This document shows, in pieces, positions 1 to 10,626 of a stretch of 64,000 bases of DNA. A program made the position numbers and the translations under genes. Below the pieces are notes generated by a model that saw only the letters and a program-made list of their open reading frames with translations, was not told the DNA's origin and did no database searches. The stretch spans positions 226,546-290,545 of the forward strand of contig JAULBX010021076.1 in NCBI GenBank assembly GCA_032358255.1, given 5' to 3'. How positions within the stretch are numbered: the first letter of the stretch is position 1; every line of letters starts with the position of its first letter. The stretch is from Heterotrichella gracilis. Lineage: Eukaryota; Sar; Xanthophyceae; Tribonematales; Xanthonemataceae.

Positions 1-1787
1 TCACGCGGTGGGACAAGGTTGCGTGGGGTTTGTGCACAAAACCACAGACATGCATTCGGACCCATATCAGTCATGCAATGGACCACCCACTGAGTGCGCA
101 ACGGGTTTCAGCGGGCTGCTGCACACACCTGGTTCAAAAGACGACGCCGAGCACACGTGGTGGGTCTTAAGCAAGCCCACGCTCCCTTTCCTGCCCCATG
201 GCGTGGGCAGTGGCCTGGCCATCCTTGTGTGGCCAGCAGGCCTCGTGGTTGGGTGGCATGTGGTAGATGCTGCTAACGACGCCACGGACATTTTGTCAGG
301 CTTTGCGAGGCACACAAATAAACGCTATTGGAAGGAGTGGCGTTACCGCAGGCAACAGTAGGGGCCTGTTGTTGTTGTGTCTCCTTATAAGGGACGAATC
401 GCCCAACAATTGTCATGAGGCAAGGGGTAAAATATCCTCTAATAAAAAACAAGGAAGCCATGGGTCAGCTGGTCATCACAGTGCACTTTATTTGGTCAAG
501 CAGATCTGTTTCCTGACCCCAGAGACTGGCAAGGGACAACCAGATCAACTCCATGCCAGTCTGGCATACACCGGTTCTAAATGTCCCTACTCTTTTGTGG
601 GCAGCCCCTTGTTCAAATTATACGCCATGCCATGGAGGCGATGTTTTATTAAAGTTTAACAACTGCCACAGCCCGCCGTCATTCCAGGTGATTTAAGAAG
701 TGACACAGCAAAATGGTTCCTGCTACTTGCGTCAGCAATATGTGGCACCCTGGCTGGCATTGCCAACCCTTAACCCTCAGTGTAACTTGCCAGTTGTGGC
801 GACCAGGCCCCGCATCTCCGCATCCCTTTCTTTTCACTTTTTAAGTCCTGCTGCCGCACTGGGCATTGCCTTATGTCCAAACAACCATGTCTGCATATCT
901 ACGCAGCTTGTAAACCCTACATGGGGTGACCCTGTATCCAAGCTCTGCCAAGCTCATGAGCCAAAGTAAATAATACAGTAAAACAGGCATCATGCATAGT
1001 GATGCAGCGGTTCCAACCAAAAATACAACGGTTCCAACCAAATTGGTTGTGCACGCGCCAAATACATTGGTATCAACCAACTGCATTGTGCAAACTCTGC
1101 ACACATTTGCAGACGCGCAATTGTTGCTTCAGAACAAAACCTAGAAACCGTTGTACAACATATGAAATTCCAACGCAGCCTCTAAGTTGCCAGCAGTTAC
1201 GTGGAATCGTCACTAGCATTTGCTATGAAAAGCTTTGAGATGAGCATGGAAGATGGATGACCTGCAACCGTAAAAAAACAACCAATGCAACGACACAACC
1301 ACGACACTGCACAGTCAACCCACGCCAATCTGAACCCCTGTCCATATCTGAATCTCCTGTCCATGCAACCCCCTTTGCCCCGTGATGTAAGTTGTATGCT
1401 ACATGAAACCATTTGATGCACGTTGATAGCAATAATACAATCCCCAAACCCTGAGCACCAGCTGCCCCACGAGGCACTCAGGTAGCTCAGCAAAGGGCTG
1501 CATGATGAAAGCCGCATTCCCCAGCATGGAGGCCAGTATCACGCCGCATGATTGAAGCTGGATCTGCCGCACATGTGCTCCTGTAGATGGCCATTCCCGG
1601 ACCCTGCTCTTCAGCTCCAATGAATCTAGCGCTTTTGCACGCTCCAAGCCATGAATCCCCCGTCATGATCTGAATCCTTGCGCCTCCCCCCACGTGATTG
1701 AAAAGGGGGAGTGTAGCTGCCACCGCCACCTAACCTTGCCAAACCCTACGCAGGGTAATGCAGCTTCGTTGGCGAGGTGATGCTCTC
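1..1787. other. Spacer without a recognised gene
   Basis: No conserved protein is recognisable on either strand. Open frames here are short and low in coding character. A degenerate tandem repeat lies at about 1008-1090, where a GGTTCCAACCAA-type unit occurs three to four times. The right edge abuts the stop codon of the minus-strand fibrillin gene, so part of this stretch is probably its 3' untranslated region. Confidence 0.5.
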
Positions 1788-4700
1788 CTAGTCCTCCTCG
1801 CCCTCTTCTGTCTCCCTTGTGTGCACGAACAGGCTCCCCTTGTTGCCCCGCGTGACCCTGATGCCCTCATCCAGGTAGATCCAATCGATGTAGCCCTCCC
1901 CATTGCCGTCGATCGGCAGGTTGATGCTGCTCCCCACCCACCTCAGCACCACCTCCTCGATCTGCACCTGGGTGCGGGTTTGGCCCTCCACCTCGGCGTC
2001 TGGCTCACACCTGAGAAGAAATGAAAAATGAAGTGAAAAACGAAATGAATTGTGGACAGCATGCAAGACCTAAAAAGCGCCTAGGACAAAGCCCTACACT
2101 GCACACCCTCCACAAGTCATGAATAGCAGGCCAGGCACCAAGGAGTAGGCACCAGGATGAGCGACTAAGAACCTAAACCCTAACTCTACGCCTTAACAGC
2201 AGAGTATGCACCAGGAGCACGAACTCAAGTCAGCAGCAAAGCAACAGGCAGCAAGTGCTCAAAGCGCCTGGCTCCCACCTGGCCTTGGCCCTGACCCTTA
2301 GCCAGTCAGTGATCTCCACCACGTTCTCCAGGGTCCCGTCCCCAATGACCTGGTAGTTCTTTACGGAGCCGGACAGCAGGCGCTGCAGCCAGTTGGCCTC
2401 ATCCCCCTGGGGATAAAAAAACAAGTATAAGAAAAGTTAGAGATGTGTAAATAGATGGGGGTGGTGTTTTCCCCTGGGGTTTAAAAGCAGACATATGGTA
2501 AATATGCCGTGTAAGTAGGATACAGGGGATTTCTGTCTGTTTGTTGTAGATGGACAAGAAGGGGAGTCAGGGCATTTTGCCTGAGGCTGACAATGATCAA
2601 TGTGCAACAACTTACCACTCTACCAGGTGGCTGCAATCATGCATTCTGAGGCCACGCAGCGCGAGATGAATCTTTCATGTGTCGATGAAGGTTCAGGGTT
2701 ATGTGCTTGCACCTATCTGGGGAAATCACCCTCAGCCTTCACCTGCACTTGCGGATTAGGGTTTGACGTTTAGGGTTAATGTGCTTCCACCTACCTGTGC
2801 AGACCACCTCAGCCTCCACTTTCCCTTGGCCAGCTCGCTAGTGGCTGGCTCGGGTGTGTTATCCAGGGACTCCTCCAGCTCCTGCAGCAGCGCCTCAACC
2901 ACGTAGGGTTCAGCCTGCTGTTCCACCGCCTTGAGCAGGCGAGCCTGGGTGCGGGCATGTGCACGTGAGTAGAGTGGCACTTCAAATTTCAAAATACTCC
3001 CTAAACCCTCAACCCTAAAACAGGCTCAGGGAGGAAGGGTACACAGGGATACTTTGTCAGGCCAACATTTTTGCGTTTTTTGTTTTTGGTCATCTTCTGG
3101 GGTGGGTGCTTGCAACCTGTCCAGACGCAGGGCTCAATGGCGTCACATGGAGTACCTGGCATGTACCTGATGTGCACAATGGCGCATGCGTGCATTGCTG
3201 TCGTGGTGCAGTGATCAACTTGCGCTGGATGACGAAGATCCTGCCCCATGGGGTAGGGTTGCAGTAGGGTGTTCTGCAGGAATCTGCCCTTACCCGTGCG
3301 GGTGCATCCTTGATCAGCACAAAGAGCGTGCCCTTGTTGCCGCGGGACAGCCGGAAAGTACCGTCATCCGAAAGGTACGTGATGTCGATCCAGCCCTGCA
3401 GGGGGAGGCACAATGACACATCTAAGAACAGGGGGGTGGCCATGGGGCCAACGGATGAATACTAACACCTAAATATCCTATGTGCACAAGAACTCAAAAT
3501 TGGAGTTTTGTGGAGTCGTGTGGCACATGAGTGATGATCACACACAAGGTCAACTCAAGCAATGCCAGCCTGCTCAACCCACCTTTGTTTCATCGCCCAA
3601 GTACTTGAAGGGCACTGGGTAGGGTATCTTGAAAGGAAGGGCTTTGAATGCAAAGGCTGCCTTGTCGAATTGGAAGTCGATGCGCATGTGCTGCAGCAGG
3701 TAGATCAATAGGAGGCGTCAGTTGACAGCAGCGCACATGGTTGACATGCCCAGTTGGCAACCAGCATGCATGTGCATTGGTGTATCGCATGGGCGTGTTT
3801 GGTTGGTTGATGCCTGGCTTAGATGAATAAAAAGGCTTTAATCTCCACATGCAATAGCACCAACAAACTGCAGCCGGCCTCGTATTGCACACAGTTGTGC
3901 AACATAATCTACTGCTTACACCCGCCTGCACTCATGCGGAACACATGGCATGATGTGGCAGTGCCCATTTTGTGACAGTGCCAGGCACATTTTGATGCTT
4001 TTGCTTCCCCAGGCTGTCAGCTATCGAAATTTCAAGTGTATCACAGCCTGCGATGCACCCATGTGACACATCCCTGCTGCGCACCCATTACATGCATCTA
4101 TTTGATGCACTCATTTATATGTGCACCGGATCAATCCTCCCAGTCCATGCATCCACGTGGTGTCCCAGCACGCACCGGCCCCTTGGGCGGGTTGGTGAAG
4201 CTCTTCCCAAACAGCGGCAGCCCTTCGCCCCTGCGCGGCGTAAACCCCGCCAGCGGCCGGTCATCAGTGCTGGCCTCAGCCTCCACCTTGAGCTGGCCTA
4301 TCCGCTCCCCAAAGTCCACGATGTTGCTGACGCGCACCCCCTCCTCGTGGTACAGGTCTATATCTTGGAACACCATAAAGGAATCCACGCCAGTGAAACC
4401 CCGCTGGATGGGGGAGGCGGTGCCCGGGCGGGTGGTGTAGAGCAGCTTCCACACGCCGTCCAGCAGGGGGGACTGGGTGGGCTCCTGCGGGGGGAGGGGG
4501 GGGCAGTGTGTGTGTGTGTGTGTGTGCAGACGATGGCGTGGACATGGCACAACGGGAGTATAATTTTGTTGCTTCCTCATGTCATGAGCATGAGCATGCT
4601 GACTTGGGGCATGCAAAGCAGTCCATTCTGCTTGGTTTCCACCGCACATGTGGCTGCTGGTGGTGTCAACCATTAGGAGGTAAACCCTAGACACGCACCG

Positions 4701-5420
4701 CATGCATGCCAATTCACTAGTACCCTGATAGACCATGCTCATGCACCATTGCGCCATTGCTCCGCACACTCACCTCCACCCCCCCCTCTGCCTCCAGCAC
4801 TGCAATTGCCAGGTTGAACAGCGCTTGCTGCCCCTCTGACAGCCCGTTCACGCCCCGCCCCTTGACGCTGGCCACCGCCTGGAGCACAACCTGCTCGGCG
4901 TCCTTGAGCTGCAGGGCAAAGGGGGGGAATGCTGAGCGGCGGGAAAGGGGAGGGGGTGGCAGCGAGTGGCATGCAGAGACTGGCTCATGAACACCTCAGT
5001 GCTATTTTTGCAGCAGTGCCTGGGTCGCTGTGATGGGGGCAGGTTGCTAACGCCGTATGGTAAGCTGTAAACATGGGTATGAGAAATATGACTTGCGGTG
5101 CACCGCTGGCGATGGGGCTGTCAACACCAAAGGGAGTGATCTGAGAGGCTTGAGTGGGGTACCTTTTTCAACTTTTCTTCAGGCGTCTCAATTTCTTGCG
5201 CTTCCCCGCTCTCCGACACCACCACTGCCCTCAGCGGGTGTGGTGCGCGGGCATGGCCAGTGCCCAGTTGGCTGCGCTGGGGGTGGGTGGGGAGGGCCCC
5301 CCATGGCTGTCGGTGCACTGGCGTGGGGGGCGGTGTGGGCAGGGTGGGTGTGTGACTGGGGCCAACAAGGGGCAGAGAGGCGTGGCTCAGCCCCAGGGCT
5401 CGTGGGATGCAGCTTTGCAT
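1788..5420 (-). CDS. Plastid lipid-associated protein / fibrillin, two PAP domains (PAP12-like)
   Basis: Fibrillins are plastoglobule and thylakoid lipid-associated proteins of the lipocalin-like fold. Eight exons join with consistent phases: 5420-5163, 4908-4774, 4484-4176, 3690-3583, 3395-3294, 2944-2795, 2406-2279 and 2010-1788, giving about 470 residues. Domain 1 has LLDGVWKLLYTTRPGTASP, then LPFKIPYPVPFKYLGDE and the C-terminal block GWIDITYLSDDGTFRLSRGN. Domain 2 repeats the architecture with KGKWRLRWSAQ and YIDWIYLDEGIRVTRGNKGS. The PYPVPF...LGDE...GWxDxTYLS block and the duplicated domain are characteristic of plant PAP12. Exon 1 is assigned by splice phase. Its S/P/H-rich, acid-poor N-terminus could be a chloroplast transit peptide, but the start Met is the least certain part. 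The intron next to exon 6 carries a degenerate copy of the exon edge and telomere-like motifs. Confidence 0.85.
2695..2750 (-). repeat. Degenerate copy of fibrillin exon-6 donor edge
   Basis: This resembles 2773-2827, the end of exon 6 with its splice donor. Shared segments include GTGCTT-CACCTA and CACCTCAGCCT-CAC. The two copies are separated by TTAGGG-type motifs (2756-2777). The extra copy lies in the intron downstream of the exon and looks non-coding. Confidence 0.65.
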
Positions 5421-6875
5421 GGCTGTGTGTGAACCAGGTGCGGTTTGCTGAGGCTGCGCAGCTCGTCAGGCAGTGGTGCCTCCCAGTGGGACACTGCTGG
5501 ATGGGTTCGCTGTCGCGGTGTCACCGGAAGGGCTGCAGAAGAGCTGTCCTGCAAGAGGAGAGCCCACAAGTTGAGGGTGTGGGCTCAAAGGGAGATATGG
5601 GTTGCAAGGGTTGCAGAATACCACTGCCCACAACAGGCCTCAGGGGGTGTGAGAATGCTTCAACCATGACTGATAGTAGACGATGGTTGCCAACTACGGT
5701 AATCGTCACTTACGCTCTCTGTAATAAAAACCCAAAGCTGCATGTGTTTGAAAACGACAGGTTGTGGCGATCTACAGCCTCCTCTAGGGGTGCACAGTGT
5801 ATCCTACTACGCTGACCACTACTCGGACCAGGACAGCCCAGGATATACACACCGCTTGGTGTACTGCTTTGTCGTCACGTACACTTACCAGGTGGTCTCA
5901 AACGCGTTTACACTCCTCCGCAATACAGGCTTGAGAGTAAAGCGCACGGCCAGTCTTGTTCAACGATAAGTATGGTGTGTGGCCACCAGACAGGGGGGCT
6001 GTTGCATGGGCTTTGAGGGCTGGTAGTGGCAGGTGCGGCGTACTAGAGGCAGCACTACGAGGTGGCTTGTTTGAGTCTCGTTTGTTGCAGCTGCGCTCCT
6101 GGTTCTATCAGTTGTAGCCATGTTTTGACCGGGTGGTTCAGACAGTGCTGCAGGTGGGCGCTCGAGTGACCTGTGACTAATGTGTGTTCCCGCCATATGT
6201 TGGAAAGTTGTCGATGTGTCTTCCCTGAAAGCCAGGGTAGCAACGTAGCTGCAGCTGGAGCCCACCACTTCATAGTTTACTTCAAAAACTGTTAAAATTG
6301 ACCAACTGTTTCGGTGTCACACCGTGCAACTGATTGTCAATGGAAGTCAATGCCACCCATTGGCGTTGATGCTAGAACCAGAGCGGCGTCCCGGTTACAC
6401 CAGATGCATGCCATTCCATACCGGGCAGGATCCCAGGATGAATCTTGCTACGAAAATGCTTAAGCAGTTGATAAAGCAATTATTAACTATTAATTATCAG
6501 CCCAATGTGCTGGGCAGGAACCTTGGTTGCCGGGCGGAAAGGGTAAAAATTGTGTCAAACATTTCTAGGACAAAGTAGGTTCACAATCATTGGCATTGTT
6601 ATTTGGTGTGTCGGTATCAACATTATTTGATTAGCAAGTAGCAGCCGTGCAAGTAGCAGCTGTGCAGCCAAGGGATGTTCACCCGATAACAAAGCTTGCT
6701 GTACACACTCAAGAGTGGATAATTCAGCCATGCTGTCACACCAGTACGGCGGAGTACAGGGTCTGCCCTCAAGGAAGGGAATAGCAGACTCCATCACACG
6801 CCATCAAAGGACAAACCGCGTCAATTAGTCCACTGTTCTTCTTGGCAGGCGCTGGACGAGGTGTCGCAGGCCAGT
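5421..6875. other. Spacer without a recognised gene
   Basis: Between the presumed fibrillin start and the end of the MYCBP-like gene no open frame resembles a known protein. Short frames near 5445-5815 could be 5' leader of the fibrillin transcript or an upstream transit-peptide exon. I see no repeats of note. Confidence 0.4.
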
Positions 6876-7433
6876 CTACTTCTTGGCAGCAGCTGGCTTA
6901 CCCTTGGACTCAAGAGAAGAAACCTAAAATACATTTGCATGGTTTGATCCTCGACTCCAATATCGTTGTGGGGGTTACCTAAGCATGTGAGTGCACACTA
7001 ACCTTTTCAGTCAGCTGTTCAATTTGAGCCCTGGCATCTTCGAGGTCTTTCTGTAGCTGTTCATTGTCACTTTTTGCCTTCTCGTATTCCACTTTTGCTG
7101 CCTCAAAGTCTGCCAAAGCTGGGGCCCCCAGTAGTTTATTCAACCACCTGCAGATGGGGTGCAGGTGGGCGACAAGTTATTTGGGATTGGTAGGTTTGCA
7201 GGCATCCGACTGACATCAGGTACTTGCACTTACTGCTCGGCGTTTTCAGGCTTATCCTTTTCAAGGTATATGGTTGCAAGCGCTGCGAGACAGCCCAAAT
7301 GTTCTTTAGTAGTGGTAGAGTGAACAGCGTGGCAACCCATGTCACGGCATGTGTGCCCACCTTGCGTCAGCTTCGCAACAATACCGGTGCTTTCCAAATA
7401 CTTGCGAAAGTCTTCTCTAGATTGCTGAGCCAT
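6876..7433 (-). CDS. c-Myc-binding protein (MYCBP/AMY-1) homologue, FAP174-like
   Basis: A small helical protein with a C-terminal coiled coil. Four exons (7433-7361, 7282-7234, 7147-7003, 6923-6876) join with phases 1, 2 and 0, giving 104 residues, which is the family's usual size. It starts MAQQSREDFRKYLESTGIVA, the MYCBP signature of a short helix (REQFRRYLEKSGV-like) followed by a leucine-rich segment (LATIYLEKDKPENAEQWLNK). A heptad-type coiled coil follows (EYEKAKSDNEQLQKDLEDAR), then a Lys/Ala tail. In animals MYCBP binds AKAP-type scaffolds. The Chlamydomonas relative FAP174 is an axonemal central-apparatus protein, so a ciliary role is likely here by family knowledge. The start is the first Met of the conserved block. 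Confidence 0.85.
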
Positions 7434-8449
7434 GGAGACAATTGCGCCGCGCGCTGCGCAGTTTGAGGTTATACCTGAGACGCGTGTTTTTCAGCAAAAA
7501 GACTTGACAAGGCACTCGACCAATGTTGAACGGGTACTAACGCACCAATTAACGTGTAAGATGGTGTGTAATATACAGTAGGTATGCTTCAAAGTCCTTT
7601 GGTGGGGAGCCTCGGCGTCCGCAACCGTAAAGCTTCTTTATCATAGTGGCTATGACTTGCGCGTTGCCATTGCATGCCACCCTGGCGAAGAAGATAGTCA
7701 CCACGGTGGCATTTCACACCCTTATATGACTCAGTGAGACGGGTCCTGAGTCAGGACCTGGGCTTCAGGCTGAGGACGTCCAAATAATTCGACGCTCACA
7801 GGAGTTCAGAGATGTAACTAAAGGAGGCAACTGATCTCAGACATTGGAGTTCGTGCCATCTTGTAATATACAGCCACCGCATGACTGGCATTACACTGCC
7901 ATATATATGCATGGCGTTGCCAAAGTAATGGATTTTGGCCGCAGCTGCTGTAGATAGGCAACCGCAGTTGGCTGGGGTTTCTTCACCCCAACCCCGACTG
8001 TGCGCATGAGCTATGGGCCACGCGCGCAGACGCCTGACTTGGGTGCAAGTGTTACACTCAGAATACCAGGCCACAATGTGCAACTCTGGTGGCATATGCT
8101 GGCATCTAATTGGCCTACTAGTAAGCCATGCTGGTGATATTGATGGCAAAGAAAAGTACTCAAAGTGCTGCTATATTACTCTGGTCAGCAACCTTGCTGG
8201 CAAGAACGCCTGTTTACCCCAGGGCAGCAACAGCCAGCTTCAAGGTGTGAATAGCAGGGGGTGCCTGCTCTGCTCAAAGACAACTTGCAGGTGGTGAGCA
8301 CAGCGCTGATACAGTGTGTCACATATGAACTGTCTGCAGACATAAAACCTCGATCACCCCATCAAGCACACAAAAGAACTGGTTGATACATTGAACAATC
8401 GCCTGTGTGTGTGGGCCCCATCCCAAAGCCATTGTCCCGCAAGTGTTAC
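7434..8449. other. Spacer without a recognised gene
   Basis: This is upstream of the MYCBP-like gene and downstream of the DUF6492-like gene, both on the minus strand. It likely contains the promoter of the former and the 3' end of the latter. No conserved coding sequence was recognised. Confidence 0.5.
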
Positions 8450-10050
8450 CTAGGCTATCGACTTTGGCACCTTCTTCTTGGAGTACTCCACCAGCGCCTT
8501 GTCGATGCATGGCCGCAGCTTGCCGTAGATGCCCAGGCTGCTGATCCTCATGTTCGACTGCACCAGCGAGAAGTACCCAGGGGTCTCTGGGTCAAACGCG
8601 CCGCAGGGCTTCCAGCTGCGGTACTCCGCCGCGTACCACACCGCCGACTTGAGCATGGTGCCCTTGGTGTGGTACAGGTTCCAGATCTTGATGTGGTTTG
8701 CGTACAGCCAGTACAGGGTGTACTCCGTCCAGGCTGGCACGTAGAGCTTGTGGGGGCAGATGGGGCACCACCACAGGGGCTCTGGGGGCTGCTTTGTGCT
8801 GCGCTCGTGCTCCACGACGGCGCCCTTCAGGTACTCTGACCAGTCCTTGACCTGGAAGTGCGACGTGATGTATTCCTCCATCTTGGCCAGGACCTCCACG
8901 GCCAGTATTTGGGGGGTGACTGCGATGGAGTACTCTGTGTCTGGCTGCTGCACCTGGAGCACTGCCGCGCTGTTGAAGATCCACTGCACCTGGTCGCGGT
9001 TTCTGTGGAGGGTGTAGATCATGTCTGTTTTCGCGCTGTACGAGATCTGCCCAGCGGTGTCGCACACCCTTGACTCGGAGGTGCACTTGCCGGTTGAGAA
9101 GAAGTCTGTGGCTGTGGATGGCGCTGAGAAGAAGATGTCCACATTGAGGACGAGGAAGTATGGAGTGGAGATGAGTTTGTAGGCTGACAGCTTGATGAGC
9201 TGCTGCAGGACCCAGGTGCGCACCCTGCACAACAGCCACACCAACCACCGTCACAGTCCGTTCCCTAGAACACAACACAGGCACATACACTTTAGCAAGA
9301 TGCAGACTTACTCCTTGCGCACGTCCACAGCTGTGTCCAAGAGGGGCACCACCACCTCGTCAGCAACAACCTTGAACTTGCTCCTGAACTGCGTCTGGCC
9401 ATACTCCTCCAGCACTGCCCCAATGGCGCTGGCAGTGGCCTCCACCTGCTCCTCTGGCGTCACCACGATGAACTCCTTGACGGAGCTGATATCAAAGAAC
9501 TTGCACAGCGTGATGAGCTGTGTCCTGATGAAGCCCCTGTCGTTCTTTGCTGCTCCCAGTGGCACCAGGAAGGTGAGCATTTCTGCCTTGGGGTCCACCC
9601 TCATCTGCTCTGCAAACCGGTTTTCCTTGCTGTGATCCAGCATGGTCAGGTTGCTGCCCTTTTCCGTAGTGTAGTAGGCGACGGGGTCACCGTTCATGCT
9701 TGGGCCAAAAAACGGTGGGAGCAGGAAATAGCCAACCACCAGGACGGCGGCAATTGCGATGTACCTGCCCTTGAACCAGCTGCCCCTGCAGGAAACAGAC
9801 GTACCAAGGCAGTGTTACGACACAGCAGGTCTAAAGAAGCCAGATCGAGGCCAAGTGTGACTAGTAAAACCTATTCCGGGAACGGATAGCAAAAGCACGT
9901 TTGAACGCAGTGGGTGGGAGTCCTATATGCATGACCGCCACTAGCCTATCTCTTGCAGGACCTTTCGACCAAGGTATAGTTGCAAAGCAGGGATACTTAC
10001 TTTCCATGCCTCTTGCCAGCATACTTGTCCTTTTCTTTGTCCTTATACAT
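8450..10050 (-). CDS. Putative type II membrane protein, DUF6492/glycosyltransferase-like
   Basis: Three exons (10050-10001, 9785-9312, 9224-8450) join with phases 2 and 2 into about 432 residues. A Lys-rich cytosolic head (MYKDKEKDKYAGKRHGK) precedes one membrane segment (YIAIAAVLVVGYFLLPPFF, residues ~25-43), the layout of a Golgi type II enzyme. The lumenal part has FIRTQLITLCKFFDISSVKE, then WVLQQLIKLSAYKLISTPYF and LVLNVDIFF. In nucleotide-sugar transferases and DUF6492 proteins the equivalent strand usually ends in a DxD-type motif; here it reads N-V-D. Later blocks include W-W-C-P-I-C-P and a conserved-looking WYAAEY. Function is inferred from fold-like motifs only. It shares a 576-bp upstream region with divergent MED27. 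Confidence 0.7.
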
Positions 10051-10626
10051 CCTGCCTCGCCTAGTTCAGCACTTGTGCTCGCTCGCAAGTGGTTGTTTGA
10101 CTGTTTTAGTCGCTCGCTCCACAGAGGTTGGCGCTCCAAGCCAGTGTGGACACACCACCGCCAGCCATATACTGCAGTCGTCGGGGGAAAACAACTGTAG
10201 AGGCGGACAGGAGGGGGGAGACCAAGTATGACCAAATTTGGGATCCTGTCCAAACACCACGATGGGCCACAAGTAGGTGCCTCCTCAACAAGCGGCAGTG
10301 CCCCGTTGGAAGGTTTGCCTGAATGCTCTTGTCACTCCAGTGAGCTTTCCTATACTTTTCAAGCAGAGCAAGATTGCAAGATTGGAATCTGATAACCGCC
10401 AGGGGTGGGGTTATGCAAATGAAACGAGTTGAGACTCCGTTGCAATCATGACAGGGTCCCTTAACATATTTGAACATCAGTATGCATGCAGCCAACAGTA
10501 CTGACTGGATTGCGTTTCTTTGAGAGCACACTCAAGTTCCAGACTTGGGTACGTGTGGTGCGCCACATATATCTGTGCAATGCATCCCAATGCATGCATG
10601 CATGCATAAGTCACCACCAGAGCACC
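10051..10626. promoter_or_regulatory. Shared intergenic region between divergent DUF6492-like gene and MED27
   Basis: The two start codons face away from each other across 576 bp, so this interval must hold both promoters and 5' leaders. No TATA box or other element can be assigned with confidence. A short (ATGC)n run lies near 10593-10608. Confidence 0.5.

Noticed and set aside
4507-4530. (GT)n run as a Z-DNA or regulatory site
   Set aside because: A short microsatellite next to an exon acceptor; nothing supports a function.
9192-9635. Long plus-strand open frame
   Set aside because: It is antisense to the well-supported DUF6492-like exons and has no recognisable domain.
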